A stretch of DNA of 64,000 nt from Myotis daubentonii (lineage: Eukaryota; Chordata; Mammalia; Chiroptera; Vespertilionidae). The stretch is taken from NCBI RefSeq assembly GCF_963259705.1, contig NC_081861.1, positions 110,514,102 through 110,578,101 of the forward strand. The letters are read 5' to 3'. Below the pieces are notes generated by a model. That model worked only from the letters and a program-made list of their open reading frames with translations. It ran no database searches and was not told the origin of the DNA. The position numbers and the translations under genes were made by a program. Positions 1 to 9,950 of the stretch are shown here, piece after piece; positions within the stretch are counted from its first letter, which is position 1; each line of letters begins with the position of its first letter.

Positions 1-583
1 ATCTGACACAAAAGAGGAGTCTAGATAATCCCTCTCCTCAAAACCCTCGACATCACAGCAGGGATTGAAACTGCCATAGGGAGCTTAACCACTGCTCGAC
101 CTATTTTGAAATTCTGTCTCAGGACCTACAAGAGAGCCTAGATGACATTGCCAAAAGTTTAGTTCAAATTTAGGATCAAATAGATTCACTAGCAGCTGTC
201 ACTCTCCAGAACAGAAGAGGACTAGACCTCCTAACAGCAAAGAAAGGGGGTCTATGCCTCTTTCTGGAGGAAGAATGTTGTTTTATGTCAATCAGTCTGG
301 CCTAGTCAGGGATGCTGCCCAAAAAATAACAGAGAGGGCCACAAAGATCAGGGAACGGCTATCAAACGCATGGGACTACTGGCTAAAGAATATAAATTGG
401 TATACCTGGCTACTTTCCTTCATAGGACCAACATCTCTATTCCTCATCTTTGTTTTGGCCTGTGTATTCTGCGCCATATTTCATCTTTCCTCCAGGACTG
501 CTTTTGAACCTTCACCAACCAGTCTCTTGGGGAGATCATGCTGCTCCAACCCCTAGCTCCAACCAGAAGGAACTTATACAACA
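1..583 (+). pseudogene. Endogenous gammaretrovirus-like env (transmembrane subunit) remnant
   Basis: This is the 3' part of a class I endogenous retrovirus envelope gene. In translation one sees the conserved [10 protein letters not shown] stretch of the TM ectodomain around 207-236, followed by a CX6CC cysteine pattern near 255-287 and then a hydrophobic membrane span around 400-485. It is broken: an in-frame stop lies upstream (near 170) and a frame change follows the CX6CC motif, so only a 100-codon downstream frame (254-556) stays open. The gene runs in from outside the window and is cut by the HeliBat at 584. Gammaretrovirus-type assignment rests on the CX6CC form and the [10 protein letters not shown] stretch. 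No fusion-competent product is expected. Confidence 0.85.
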
Positions 584-699
584 CTAGAAGCCCGGTGCAC
601 TCGGGGGGAAGGGGGGGCTCCTCAGCCTGGCCTGTGCCCTATCGCAGTCTGGGACCCCTCAGGAGATAATGCCCTGCTGGTTTAGGCCTGCTCCCGGGT

Positions 700-1225
700 G
701 GCAGAGGGCAGGCCCAATCACTAGGTGCAGCCCCTGGTCGGGCTCAGAGCAGGGCCAATTGGGGAGTTGGGGCGCCGCCCCTGTCATGCACAGAGCAGGG
801 CGGATTGGGAGGTTGCGATGCCACCCCCAGTCACGCTCAGGGTAGGGCCTTTTGGGGGTTGGGGCACCGCCCCCTGTCACACTCAAGGAAGGGCCGATGG
901 GGAGGTTGCGGCACCACCCCCTGTCATGCACAGAGCAGGACCCATCAGGGGATGGGGGCGCTGCCCCCTGTCATGCACAGAGCAGGGCCCATCAGGGGGT
1001 TGGGGCGCTGCCCCCTGTCACACACAGAGCCGCAGGGCGATCAGGGGGTTGGGGAGCTCCCCGTATCAGGCACAGAGCAGGGCTAATCAGGAGGTTGGGG
1101 CACCTTCCCCGTCACGAACAGAGCTGGGTGGATAGGGAGGTTGTGGCCCCACCCCCTGTCATACACAGAGCCCCAGGGCGATCAGGGGGTTTGGGCGCTG
1201 CCCCCTGTCACGCTGATCTCGGTGC
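700..1225. repeat. G-rich minisatellite inside HeliBat copy 1
   Basis: About nine imperfect tandem units of roughly 55-60 bp, each containing CCCCCTGTCA, CACAGAGC and GGGGGTTGGGG blocks. It creates several overlapping open frames with repetitive GVGAPPPVTHRAGPI-like translations that are artefacts of the repeat. The G-run spacing has G-quadruplex potential. A related but longer array is present in the second HeliBat. Confidence 0.8.
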
Positions 1226-1369
1226 TGGGAGGCTTCTCGGCTCCACTGATCCCGGTGCTGGGAGGCATATTACCCATTTACTATATAGGATAGAGGCCTG
1301 GTGCATGGGTGGGCCTGGCTGGTTTGCCCTGAATGTGTTCTGGATCAAGGTGAGGGTCCCCACTGGGTT

Positions 1370-1650
1370 GCCTGGCCAGCCTGGGTGAGGGGATGATGGC
1401 CGTTTGCAGCTGGTCACACACCATTCAGTGTGGGGGTCCCCACTGGGGTGCTTGGCCAGCTTGGGTGAGGGGATGATGGCTGTTTGCAGCTGGTCACACA
1501 CCCTTCAGGGTTGGGGTCCCCACTGGGGTGCCTGGCCAGCTTGGGTGAGGGGCTGAGGGCTGTTTGCTACTTGTCACACACGCTTCAGGGTGGAGGTCCC
1601 CACTGGGGTGCCTGGCTAGTCTAGGTGAGGGGCTGAGGGCTGTTTTCAGG
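1370..1650. repeat. Second minisatellite inside HeliBat copy 1 (~91-bp unit)
   Basis: Three to four tandem copies of a roughly 91-bp unit with GGTCCCCACTGGG, TGCCTGGCCAG, GTGAGGGG and TTTGCAGCTGGTCACACAC blocks. Two units of the same repeat occur in the HeliBat at 58075-58205, so this array belongs to the element. Confidence 0.8.
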
Positions 1651-2081
1651 CTGGTGGGTGATGGAAGCTCCCAACCACTCCTTTTTTTCTTTTTCTTTTT
1701 TTTTTAATTCTGGGCCAGCTTTAGCTCTGAGGCTCCAGCTCTTAGGCCTCCGCTGCTGAAAGTAGGTAATCGAAACAATGTATAACTCCAGCTCTGACTC
1801 CAGCTCTGAGATCCCAGCTCGCTGAAAGCTGGTTTCTGGGTTTTTTTTTAGCTTCTATATTTGTTAAAATGTTTCAAACTGCAGGCTCAGAGTCCGGCAA
1901 GGCAGGCGGGGAACGTTGGAGTCTTCCGTCACTGAAGCAAGCAAGCCTCATGTTAGTTTCAAGATGCCTGGCTGCCGGCCGCCATCTTGGCTGACAGTTA
2001 ATTTGCATATCTCCCTGATTAGCCAATGGGAAGGGTAGCGGTTGTATGCCAATTACCATGTTTCTCTTTTATTAGATTAGA

Positions 2082-2198
2082 TTCCAGCTGGCTACAATCA
2101 AAGTCCAATTCCCTGTGATCTCAATGTCCCACCTCAGCAGGACGCCATTACAGAAGATATGACCTTCATCCCTATTCCATAAAACAAAAAGGCTGGAA
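2082..2198 (+). mobile_element. Class I ERV 3' internal end with polypurine tract
   Basis: Continuation of the ERV after the HeliBat. It ends in an A/G-rich run (ACAAAAAGGCTGGAA, about 2184-2198) immediately before the TGTTAGG start of the LTR, which is the position of a plus-strand priming polypurine tract. No open frame of note. Confidence 0.75.
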
Positions 2199-2513
2199 TG
2201 TTAGGTTTGATGGATCAATTGAGTTGATACCCTTCCCCCAGGAACTGGCTTTTTAGGTCATTTCACTAAAGACATTCCCTTTGTTGAAGACCACTTTCAC
2301 TTGTGGTGACCACATTCCATTCTCTCCTTTCCAGGTATGCATAAAGAAGTCTCCGCCCAGAAAAATCCTGCCAAAAGTCCTTTAAAAGCCGCTTACTCCC
2401 CTCACTGGGGGCTGGAGCCATCCAGACTCAGCCACCTGGTGTGTGGATGATCAAATAAATTCATAATCTTTCACCACTCTGGCCTTGTGCATTCCCCCTT
2501 GGGCGACCTAACA
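2199..2513 (+). mobile_element. 3' LTR of the class I endogenous retrovirus
   Basis: A 315-bp LTR starting TGTTAGGTTT and ending GACCTAACA, so it has inverted TGTTAGG/CCTAACA ends. A possible TATA-like TTTAAAAG lies near 2380 and a polyadenylation signal AATAAA near 2454, giving a plus-strand sense consistent with the upstream env. The 5' half of the provirus is outside the window, so the target duplication cannot be tested. Confidence 0.85.
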
Positions 2514-5500
2514 CATGTAATGCAGAAGGAATATCAATCCTTCTCCAACTATTCAAAAATACTTAAGATGAGTGAATACGTCCAAGCTCATTTTACAAGG
2601 TGAGCATTATCCCAATTCCAAAACCAGAGAAAGACATGAAAAAGAAAGAATATTATAGGCCAATATTCCAGATGAAATAGATGGAAAAAGCATTAATAAA
2701 ATATTAGTAAACTGGAACCAACAATACATTTAAAAGTTCAGACATTATGAAGAACTGAGATTTACTCTGCAGGTGCAAGGTTGGTACAATATTAGCAAAT
2801 CAATAATGTGAAACATCACATAAACAAAATGAGGGATAAAATCACATGATCATATCAATAGATGCAGAAAAAGCTTTTGATAAAATCCACCACCCATTTA
2901 TAACAAAAACTCTCAGCATTGTGGGAATGCAGGAAATACACTTCAATGTAATAATGGCCATATATGACAAACCCACAGTCAAAATCATACTCAAAGAACA
3001 AAAACTACAAGTTTTCCCCTTAATATTGGGAATTAGACGGAGATATCCTCTTTTTTGACTCTTATTCAATATAATATTGGAAGTCCTACCCACAGCAATC
3101 AGACAAGAATAAATAAGAGGCATCCAAATGGAAAGGAAGAAGTAAAACTGTCATTATTTGCAAAATACAGGATAACCCTAAAGAATCCAACCAAAAATTA
3201 CTAGAACTGATAAATGTATTCAGTAAAGTAGCAGAATACAAAATTAATATTCAGGAATTAATGGCATTTTTATACACCAATAATGAGCTATTAGTAAGAG
3301 AAATTAAGAAAACAATCCCATTTGCTATTGCAAAAACAATAACTAGGAATTAATTAAACCAAGGATGTAAAAGACATACTCTGAAAAGTACAGGATACTG
3401 ACAAAAAAATTAAGAAAGATACAAATGAGTGGAAGCATATACTGTTGGGTTTTTGACCGGTGAAGCAGGCTGTGTAAGAATTCATAACTGAGTGAAGAGA
3501 TAGATGCACAGAGAGGGAGTTCATTTTACTTTCCAAAGGGAGGAAAGGGCCAGGTGCTTTTGATCCACAAGGCACCCAAGATAAAGTGGGCTGTTCTTTA
3601 ATTACAGTTGTAAGGAGTAAATGGCAGCTGTGGGAAAACAATAGAGTGGAGGGGGGATCCAGAAATTTGCCTTAAAGTTTTCCAGATCTGGAAGCTATCC
3701 TGAGGCGCTAGGCTTGTTTGTCCTTCAGCTGCAGATGTCCTAGGGAGGTATGTTTATCAGCATCTTCACAAGTTACAAAGAGTTCAAAAGCGTCACCGTT
3801 TGCGTGTGAAACTAGAAAATTTCTGGCACTGAATTTCCCCAGAGTCATTAAAACCACAGAAGTGGGGATGTGTAAACTGCTCTCCCAGCCCCTATCTGTC
3901 TTGCTGTCTAAATAGAGAGGCAGTTTGAATTAAGAAAGTTAAAAATCTTCATGTTTAATTACCAGGTGCTTCTTATAGCTTATGGAAGATTATAGTAAGA
4001 AAAAGAAAGACCTTCTTTTTTCACCCTAACATATACCATATTCACAAATAGGAAGAATTAACATCATTAAATGCTCATATTAGCCAACACAATCTATAGA
4101 TTCCATGCAATTCCTATCAAGATAGCAATGGCATATGTCACAGATCTAAAACAAATATTTCAAAAATTATATGGAACCACAAAGAACCCAAATAGCCACA
4201 AAAATCTTGAGAAAAAAGAACAAAGTTGGAGTTATCACACTACCTGTTATCAAACTATACTACAAGGCCATAGAAATCAAAACAGCTTGGTACTGGCATA
4301 AGAACAAACATATAGATTACTGGAATAGAATAGAGAGCTAATAAATAAACCAACCTCTTTATGGTCCATTAATACAATGGGGTAGTGACAGTCTCTTCAA
4401 AAAATGGTGCTGGACAATTGGACAGATACATGCAAAATAATGAAAGTAGATCACTTTCTTACACCATACTTAGGAACAAACTCAAAATGGATTAAAAACT
4501 TAAATGTAAGTTGTGAAACCATAGAAATCCTAAAAGAAAACATAGGTGGTAAAATCTCAGACACTACTCTTAGTAATATTTTTGCAGATATATCTCTTTG
4601 GGCAAAGGAAACAATGGAAAAAAATAAACAAATGGGACTACATCAAGCTAAAAGACTTCTGTACAGCAAATGAGTCCATCAAAAAAATGAAAAGACAACC
4701 CACTGATTGGGAGATCATATTTTCCAATGATACATCTGTTAAGGGGTTAATATCCAAAATATACAAAGAACTTATACAACTCTACATCAACAGAAAAAAA
4801 TCCAATTAAAAATGGGCAAATGATCTGAATAGACTTACAAATGGCCAATAGACATGAAAAAATGCTCAAAGTCACTAATCATCCTAGAGATGCAAATCAA
4901 AATGACAATGAGGTATCACCTTACACCTGTCAGAATTACTACTATCAATACATCAACAAATTACCAATGTTGATGAGGATGTGGAGAAAAGAGACCCCTA
5001 GTACACTGCTGTTGGGGATGCAGACTGGTACAGCCAATGTAGAAAACAGTGTGTAGTGTCCTAAAAAATTAAAAATGGAAGTGCCTATGACCCAGTGATT
5101 CCACTTCTGGGAATATATTTGAAGAAACTCGAAATGCTAAATTGAAAGAATATATGCACCCCTATGTTCATTGCTGCATTATTTACCATAACCAAGAGCT
5201 GGAAACAGTCCAAATGGCCATAAGTAGATGAGTGAATAAAAAAGCTGTGGTACATTTACACAATGGAATACTACTCAGACATAAAAAAAAAAGAAAAAGC
5301 TTACATTTTGCAACAGCATGGATGGAACTGAAGTGTATTATACTAAATGAAATATGCCAGTCAGAGAAAGACAAATGCCTTGTGATCTCACTTATATGTT
5401 GAACTTAATAAAAAATTATAAATAAAAACAAAAGCATAGATACATAGAACAGACTGATAGCTGTCAGAAGGGAGAGTGTTGAAGTCTGGGTGAAAAATGG

Positions 5501-5752
5501 TGACAGGATTAAGCAAAAAAATTCATATATACATAAGTACAGACAATAGCATGGTGATAGAGTGAAAGGGGGGGGTTGTGAAAGCAGAAGAGGGAAAAGG
5601 GAAAATAAATTGGGATGGAAAGAGACTTCAGTTTGGGCAATGGGCGCACAATGTAGTGTGAAGATGATGTTTTGTTGCGTTATACACTTGAAACCTGTAT
5701 GGCTTTGTTAATCAATGTCACCCCAATAAATTCTATAAATAAAAAGGGGAAA
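2514..5752 (+). mobile_element. L1 retrotransposon, ORF2 and 3' UTR (interrupted)
   Basis: Plus-strand L1 beginning inside the ORF2 reverse transcriptase. Translation near 2846-2950 gives [17 protein letters not shown], the family's RT block including the conserved AEKAFD. ORF2 carries many stops and frameshifts. Downstream frames give the C-terminal segment with [19 protein letters not shown] near 4970-5030 and the typical 3' UTR ending in CCCCAATAAA at about 5722. A solo LTR interrupts it at 3443-4031. It is inactive; its left edge abuts the ERV LTR, which probably inserted into it. Confidence 0.9.
3443..4031. mobile_element. Solo LTR (unassigned ERV family) in L1 ORF2
   Basis: A 589-bp segment starting TGTTGGG and ending CCCTAACA, flanked by an exact 5-bp duplication TATAC (3438-3442 and 4032-4036). 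L1 ORF2 homology stops on one side and resumes on the other. The ends and the duplication define an LTR; with no internal region it is a solo LTR left by LTR-LTR recombination. A 5-bp duplication fits class III (ERVL/MaLR-like) elements, but I do not recognise the family and no clear polyadenylation signal fixes its orientation. Confidence 0.8.
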
Positions 5753-6072
5753 ACAAGTACATTCAAAGCTGAAAATCCAACAAATGATTATATCCTAAGT
5801 CAAAATTAAGTATCTTTCATCAGTTTTTAAATTGTTTAAAAGTGAGAAGTATTATCTAAACAAAGGTTACATTTTAAGTTTCTTTTCTTTTTTCATTTAT
5901 TTTTTTCACAATTGTCTTCCTCACTTCTCCCTTTTTAATCCTGTTTTTCTTCTCCTTTCCCCGCTTTGGTTTTTCTCTGTCCTTTCTTTTTACCCCTTGT
6001 TAAAAATTGATTTTCTTTCCCTGCTTTTTTGATGTGTTATTATTATTGCAGTTTCTGTTGGCTTATTCATAT
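5753..6072. other. Unassigned A/T- and pyrimidine-rich DNA, probably L1 5'UTR-like
   Basis: After the L1 tail there are about 120 bases with no recognisable feature, then a pyrimidine-rich stretch (5876-6060) resembling the pyrimidine tracts of bat L1 5' UTRs. Its first 108 bases (5876-5983) are repeated almost exactly at 6784-6891 inside the HAL1. No gene is visible. Confidence 0.5.
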
Positions 6073-6088
6073 ATAAAATTTCCTCTTG

Positions 6089-6590
6089 ACCCTCCCCAGG
6101 ACAAGTTTGAGGAGCTGGACATCATCCATAAGGAGGAGAAGATCCAGCTGAAGGAGCTGCAGCAGAGGTACTAGGTGCTGGTGGAGTTCACCCAGATCCG
6201 GGAGGAGCAGGAGATCACGTCCAAGAAGAGGATGGAGGCCGAGCAGGAGATGATGCGCATGTTGAAGGCAGCCACATTCATCCAGGCCATGTGGAAGGGC
6301 TACCGGGTCCACTCCCTGCTCAGGTACAAGAGGAAAAAGCAGGGAAAGGGCAAAGTGAAGGGCAAGAAGGGCAAGGGCAGGGGCAGAAAATGAGCCCCCC
6401 TCCCCTTAGCCCTGCTGTGATCCCATGCACCACCTCCTCCTAGACAGCCAGCCAGGAAGCCACCAGGACCAGGAAGTCCGGTTATTGATCATGGCTTTCA
6501 TACTTTTTTTCAAAATTAAAAACCATTTTAAACTACTTCCTATGAATAAACCTCATTTTACCCAGGAAAAAAATAGAATAAAATAAAATA
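6089..6590 (+). pseudogene. IQCD: Retrocopy of IQCD (DRC10), 5' truncated, broken
   Basis: Translation from about 6100 gives the C-terminal part of the ciliary nexin-dynein regulatory complex protein IQCD/DRC10: DKFEELDIIHKEEK, then [18 protein letters not shown], an IQ motif ([19 protein letters not shown]) and the lysine/glycine-rich tail, ending at a TGA at 6391-6393. An in-frame TAG at 6172-6174 breaks it and a glutamate codon appears lost next to it. A 3' UTR, an AATAAA near 6545 and an A-rich tail follow. Flanking ATAAAATTTCCTCTTG (6073-6088) and a near match at 6589-6607 look like a target duplication, so LINE-mediated retroposition is likely. The 11 bases before the exon (ACCCTCCCCAG) look like a splice acceptor, so the template may have been only partly spliced. 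Confidence 0.8.
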
Positions 6591-6593
6591 AAA

Positions 6594-6710
6594 TTTCTTC
6601 TTTCTTGCTCCTACTTCATTTCCCATTTTATTTTCTCTTTCTTCAATATACAAATTTTCCCCCTCTCCTCTCTTGCCCTTTTCTTCTCCTCATTTAAAAA
6701 ATAATTTCAC
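6594..6710. other. Pyrimidine-rich segment upstream of the HAL1
   Basis: T/C-rich sequence between the IQCD retrocopy and the HAL1. Together with 9164-9950 it probably formed one L1 5' UTR before the HAL1 inserted: the sequence style continues and the HAL1 is bracketed by a near duplication of AAAAATAATTTCACTT. Confidence 0.5.
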
Positions 6711-6783
6711 TTGAGAAAACAAGATGGCGGCATAGGTAAACACCTGAAATTACTGCCTCTCACAACCACTTCAAAAACGGACA

Positions 6784-6891
6784 AAGTTTCTTTTCTTTTT
6801 TCATTTACTTTTTTCACAATTGTCTTCCTCACGTCTCCCTTTTTAATCCTGTTTTTCTTCCCCTTTCCCCACTTTGGTTTTTCTCTGTCCT
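6784..6891 (+). repeat. 108-bp duplicate of 5876-5983 inside the HAL1 5' UTR
   Basis: Runs from AAGTTTCTTTTC to TCTCTGTCCT with about four mismatches to 5876-5983. It interrupts the usual L1/HAL1 5' UTR text (ACCACTTCAAAAA, then TAAAAGACAAAACGGACATC). It is therefore extra sequence acquired by this HAL1 copy, not part of the normal 5' UTR. Confidence 0.8.
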
Positions 6892-7953
6892 AAAAGACAA
6901 AACGGACATCATACAGAAACACAGGAAGGCTGGCTGTGAGGAAATTCTACAACTAGAAGGAAAGAAAAAAGCACACTGAGACTCAGAGGAGGTGTGGAAG
7001 TAAAGTGCAGAGGTACGGAGGCGCATGTGGAAAGGGCTGGCAACTGAGGACACAGTTGTCTTTTTCAATCGGGAGGGAGTCACAAGCTCCCGACTGCTCT
7101 GAACTACAGTTCCAGGTGAGGCTCTGGGGACCCAGACTCATATGGGGAGAAACTGGACTCTCTGGCATTGGGTGGAACTCAAAGGCAGCTTTCTCTCAGA
7201 GGTGCTTGCAGTGATTACCTCGGGACACTGAAACCCTGGGCCTCTTAGGGAAGGGCTGAGGATCAGCCATAGAGGTTTGCTCTGCCCTGTTGATTCCCTG
7301 AGACCCTGCCCCACCCAAGCTGTGCACAGAGGCTTTTGCATATGAATGGCCTGGCCCTTTGAAATCTAAAATTACCTAACAAACTGCAGCTGGGTCAGGT
7401 TGACCCAGAACATCCAAAAGAAGGCCCAAGGCCCCACAGCAGCTTGAATTGCTTCACAGCTGGGCCTCATCTGGGCACCTCCAAACCCCAAACAAAGAAG
7501 AGGAATCTTCAGATCTCTCCATAGCTCCTGCTGGGTAGCCTCAGGAAAAGGCTAAATTAGCACCTCCTTAGAGATCCAAGAGCCAGTGTACCCAGTGGTC
7601 AGAGTGGGACCATCCAGATTACAATTCCTCAGATCCATAAGGGACACATTCAGGGGGCAGACTCAGTGAGCACCAAAGCCCCACTACAGCAAGTCTTGCC
7701 CCATAACGGTGTCTTCAGCACAGAAGTTCTCCCATTGTAGACACAGCTGATTCTCACAGCCAATCAGTCTGGAGGTCAATTCCTCCCAGTGATACCTACA
7801 ACAATAAAGGCTTAACTACAACAAGACTGTGCACAAAGCCCACAAAGGGTGCACCAAGACTTCCACCTCAGGTAATTGGGGAGGCTAAGCCACTGGGCCC
7901 TATAGGACACCTAACACAGAAAGCCACTCTATCAACAGAGGGAAGCAGCCAAA

Positions 7954-8820
7954 ATGTGGAGACAAAGAAAGAGGTCACAAATGACAAAAATGGAGGAAAA
8001 CAAACTACTGGATACAGAGTTCAAAACCACGGTTATAAGGTTTTTCAAGAATTTTCTAGAAACTGCTGATAAATTTAGTGAGACCCTCGATAAATCTAGT
8101 GAGACCCTCAAGGATATGAAAAAGGACCAACTAGAAATTAAGCATACACTGACTGAAATAAAGAATATTATACAGAGATCCAACAGCAGACAAGAGGATC
8201 CCAAGAATCAAGTCAAAGATTTGAAATACAAAAAAGCAGAAAACACCCAACTGTAAAAGAAAAAAGAAAAAAGAATCCAAAAATATGAAGATGGTGTAAG
8301 GAGCCTTTGGTACAACTTCAAGCGTACCAACATCCGAATTATGGGGGTGCCAGAAGAAGAGAGGAAGCAAGATATTGAAAACCTATTTGAAAAAATAATG
8401 ACAGAAAACTTCCCCTACCTGGTGAAAGAAATAGACTTACAAGTCCAGGATGCACAGAGAACCCCAAACAAAAGGAATTCAAAGAGGACCACACCAAGAC
8501 ACATCATCATTAAAATGCCAAGAGCAAAAGACAAAGAGAGAATCTTAAAAGCAGCAAGAGAAAAACAGTTAGTTACTTACAAGGGAGTACCCATACGACT
8601 GTCAGTTAACTTCTCAATAGAAACTATGCAGGCCAGAAGGGAGTGGCAAAAAATATTCAAAATGATGTATAGCAAGAACCTACAACCAAGATTACTTTAC
8701 CCAGCAAAGCTATCATTCAGAATTGAAGGTCAGATAAAGAGTTTCACAGATAAGAAAAAGCTAAAGGAGTTCATCACCACCAAACCAGTATTATATGAAA
8801 TTCTGAAAGATATCCTTTAA
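7954..8820 (+). pseudogene. HAL1 ORF1 (L1 ORF1p-like), one in-frame stop
   Basis: A 288-codon frame from ATG at 7954 to TAA at 8818-8820, broken only by TAA at 8254-8256 (after the first 100 codons). The N-terminal part starts MWRQRKRSQMTKMEENK and has a heptad-like helical region (KFSETLDKSSETLKDMKK), as expected for the trimerising coiled coil. The middle is the RRM (NIRIMGVPEEE, NLFEKIMTENFP) and the end the C-terminal domain ([38 protein letters not shown]). Apart from the stop no frameshift is seen. In intact L1s this protein is a nucleic-acid chaperone of the retrotransposition RNP. Confidence 0.85.
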
Positions 8821-9163
8821 GAAGAGGAAGAAGAAGAAAAAGGTAAAGATAAATATTATGAACAACAAATACATATCTATCAACAAGTGACTCTAAAAAT
8901 CAAGTGAATAAATAATCTGATGAACAGAATAAACTGGTGAATATAATAGAATAAGGGCCATAGAAGGGGAGTGGACTGACAATTCTTGGGGGGAAAGGGG
9001 TTTGGGGTTGCGGGAAGAGACTGGAAAAAAATCGTACACCTATGGATGAGGACAGTGGTGGGGGGAAGGGCAGAGGGTGGGGTCGGAACTGGGTGGAGGA
9101 GAGCTATGGGGAGGAAAAAGAGGAACAACTGTAATAATCTGAACAATAAAGATTTAATTTAAA

Positions 9164-9950
9164 AAAAATAGTTCACTTTCTAAATTCAGGTCTATCTGCT
9201 CTCTCCTCTATTCTCCTTTTCAAAAATGAAATAAATATATAAATAAAATTTTAATTTTTATTTTTTAGTTTTATCCACTCATTCTCTTTCTCTCTCCTCT
9301 GTACTAAACCTTGGTCCTTCCCCTATTCACCCAGTTCCTTAACTGTATTTTATGTGTTAAGCTCTGCCTCTATATATTCTGTCCTCCTTTTTCTGGGTGT
9401 TTTTTGTTTGTGCTTTTGGTTTAGTTGTTTTCCCCTCAAATTATTTTTTCTTTTTTTCTTTTTCTTCTTTTCTTCCTATCTTTTCTCACTATCATTTTTG
9501 TGCTCTTTTCTCTCCTAATTCTCTTTTCTCAGTGGTCACTTTTATTGGGGTTATAGGTGTTTTGTGTACACTCTTGTTCTGCTCCTTTTGTATCCTGTCT
9601 TATTGGGTTGTATTTTGTGCTGTTTTGAGTCCACCTCCACAATGGTTGACACGATGAGATAGAGAGCAAGCCACATAACCAGACACTCTGAGAGGAGACA
9701 CCTTCCACAAACAGGACAATAACATTCAAGACCCAACTACATCAAGAGAACTCAAATATCTCAAGTAGGGGTCATCCCTAGAATACCCAGCCCAGAAGAC
9801 CTGATGACTGCACCACTGAGTCCCACTGAATATCTACTACATAAGAGCAATTAAAAAAATCTTGGTTGCATAGCAGTTTGATCTATTACATAGAAACAAA
9901 CACAAAGGAATAGCAAGTATGGGGAGACAAAGAAACAATCCCCATATGTT
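9164..9950 (+). mobile_element. L1 5' UTR and start of ORF1, 3' remainder lost
   Basis: Pyrimidine-rich L1 5' UTR (TTTTGTGCTCTTTTCTCTCC, GTGGTCACTTTTATTGG blocks) closely matching 24960-25215, followed by the ORF1 start ATGGGGAGACAAAGAAACAA at about 9919. After about ten codons the sequence switches to the minus-strand L1 at 9955. Open frames here (for example 9397-9657) are low-complexity 5' UTR artefacts. Confidence 0.75.

Larger units (their letters stand above)
584..2081 (-). mobile_element. Non-autonomous HeliBat Helitron (copy 1)
   Basis: Read on the minus strand it begins TCTAATCTAATAAAAGAG and ends with CTAG (plus strand 584-587), flanked by A at 583 and T at 2082, the expected A/T insertion. 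The subterminal region keeps the GGTGCAC half of the usual HeliBat 3' hairpin, but the palindrome has decayed. It contains no Rep/helicase coding sequence, so it is non-autonomous. It shares its 5' end, its minisatellites and its 3' end with the plus-strand copy at 57596-59789. It inserted into the env/3' region of the class I ERV, so it is younger than that provirus. Confidence 0.88.
6711..9163 (+). mobile_element. HAL1 (half-L1) retrotransposon, nearly full length
   Basis: A 2.45-kb element with L1 organisation but no ORF2. It starts GAGAAAACAAGATGGCGGC, as bat L1 5' UTRs do, has a roughly 1.2-kb 5' UTR, one ORF1-type gene, then passes directly into a G-rich 3' UTR, AATAAAGATTTAATTT and an A tail at about 9163. 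AAAAATAATTTCACTT before it and AAAAATAGTTCACTT after it look like a slightly diverged target duplication, so the copy is essentially complete. HAL1s are known non-autonomous L1 derivatives encoding only the RNA-binding protein. Confidence 0.85.

Noticed and set aside
725..1388. Overlapping 90-180 codon open frames rich in G, P, H and A
   Set aside because: They lie in three frames and both strands of the HeliBat minisatellite; stop-free only because the unit lacks stops.
9397..9657. Hydrophobic 86-codon frame resembling a membrane protein
   Set aside because: Translation of a T-rich L1 5' UTR; F/S/L-rich composition follows from the pyrimidine tract.
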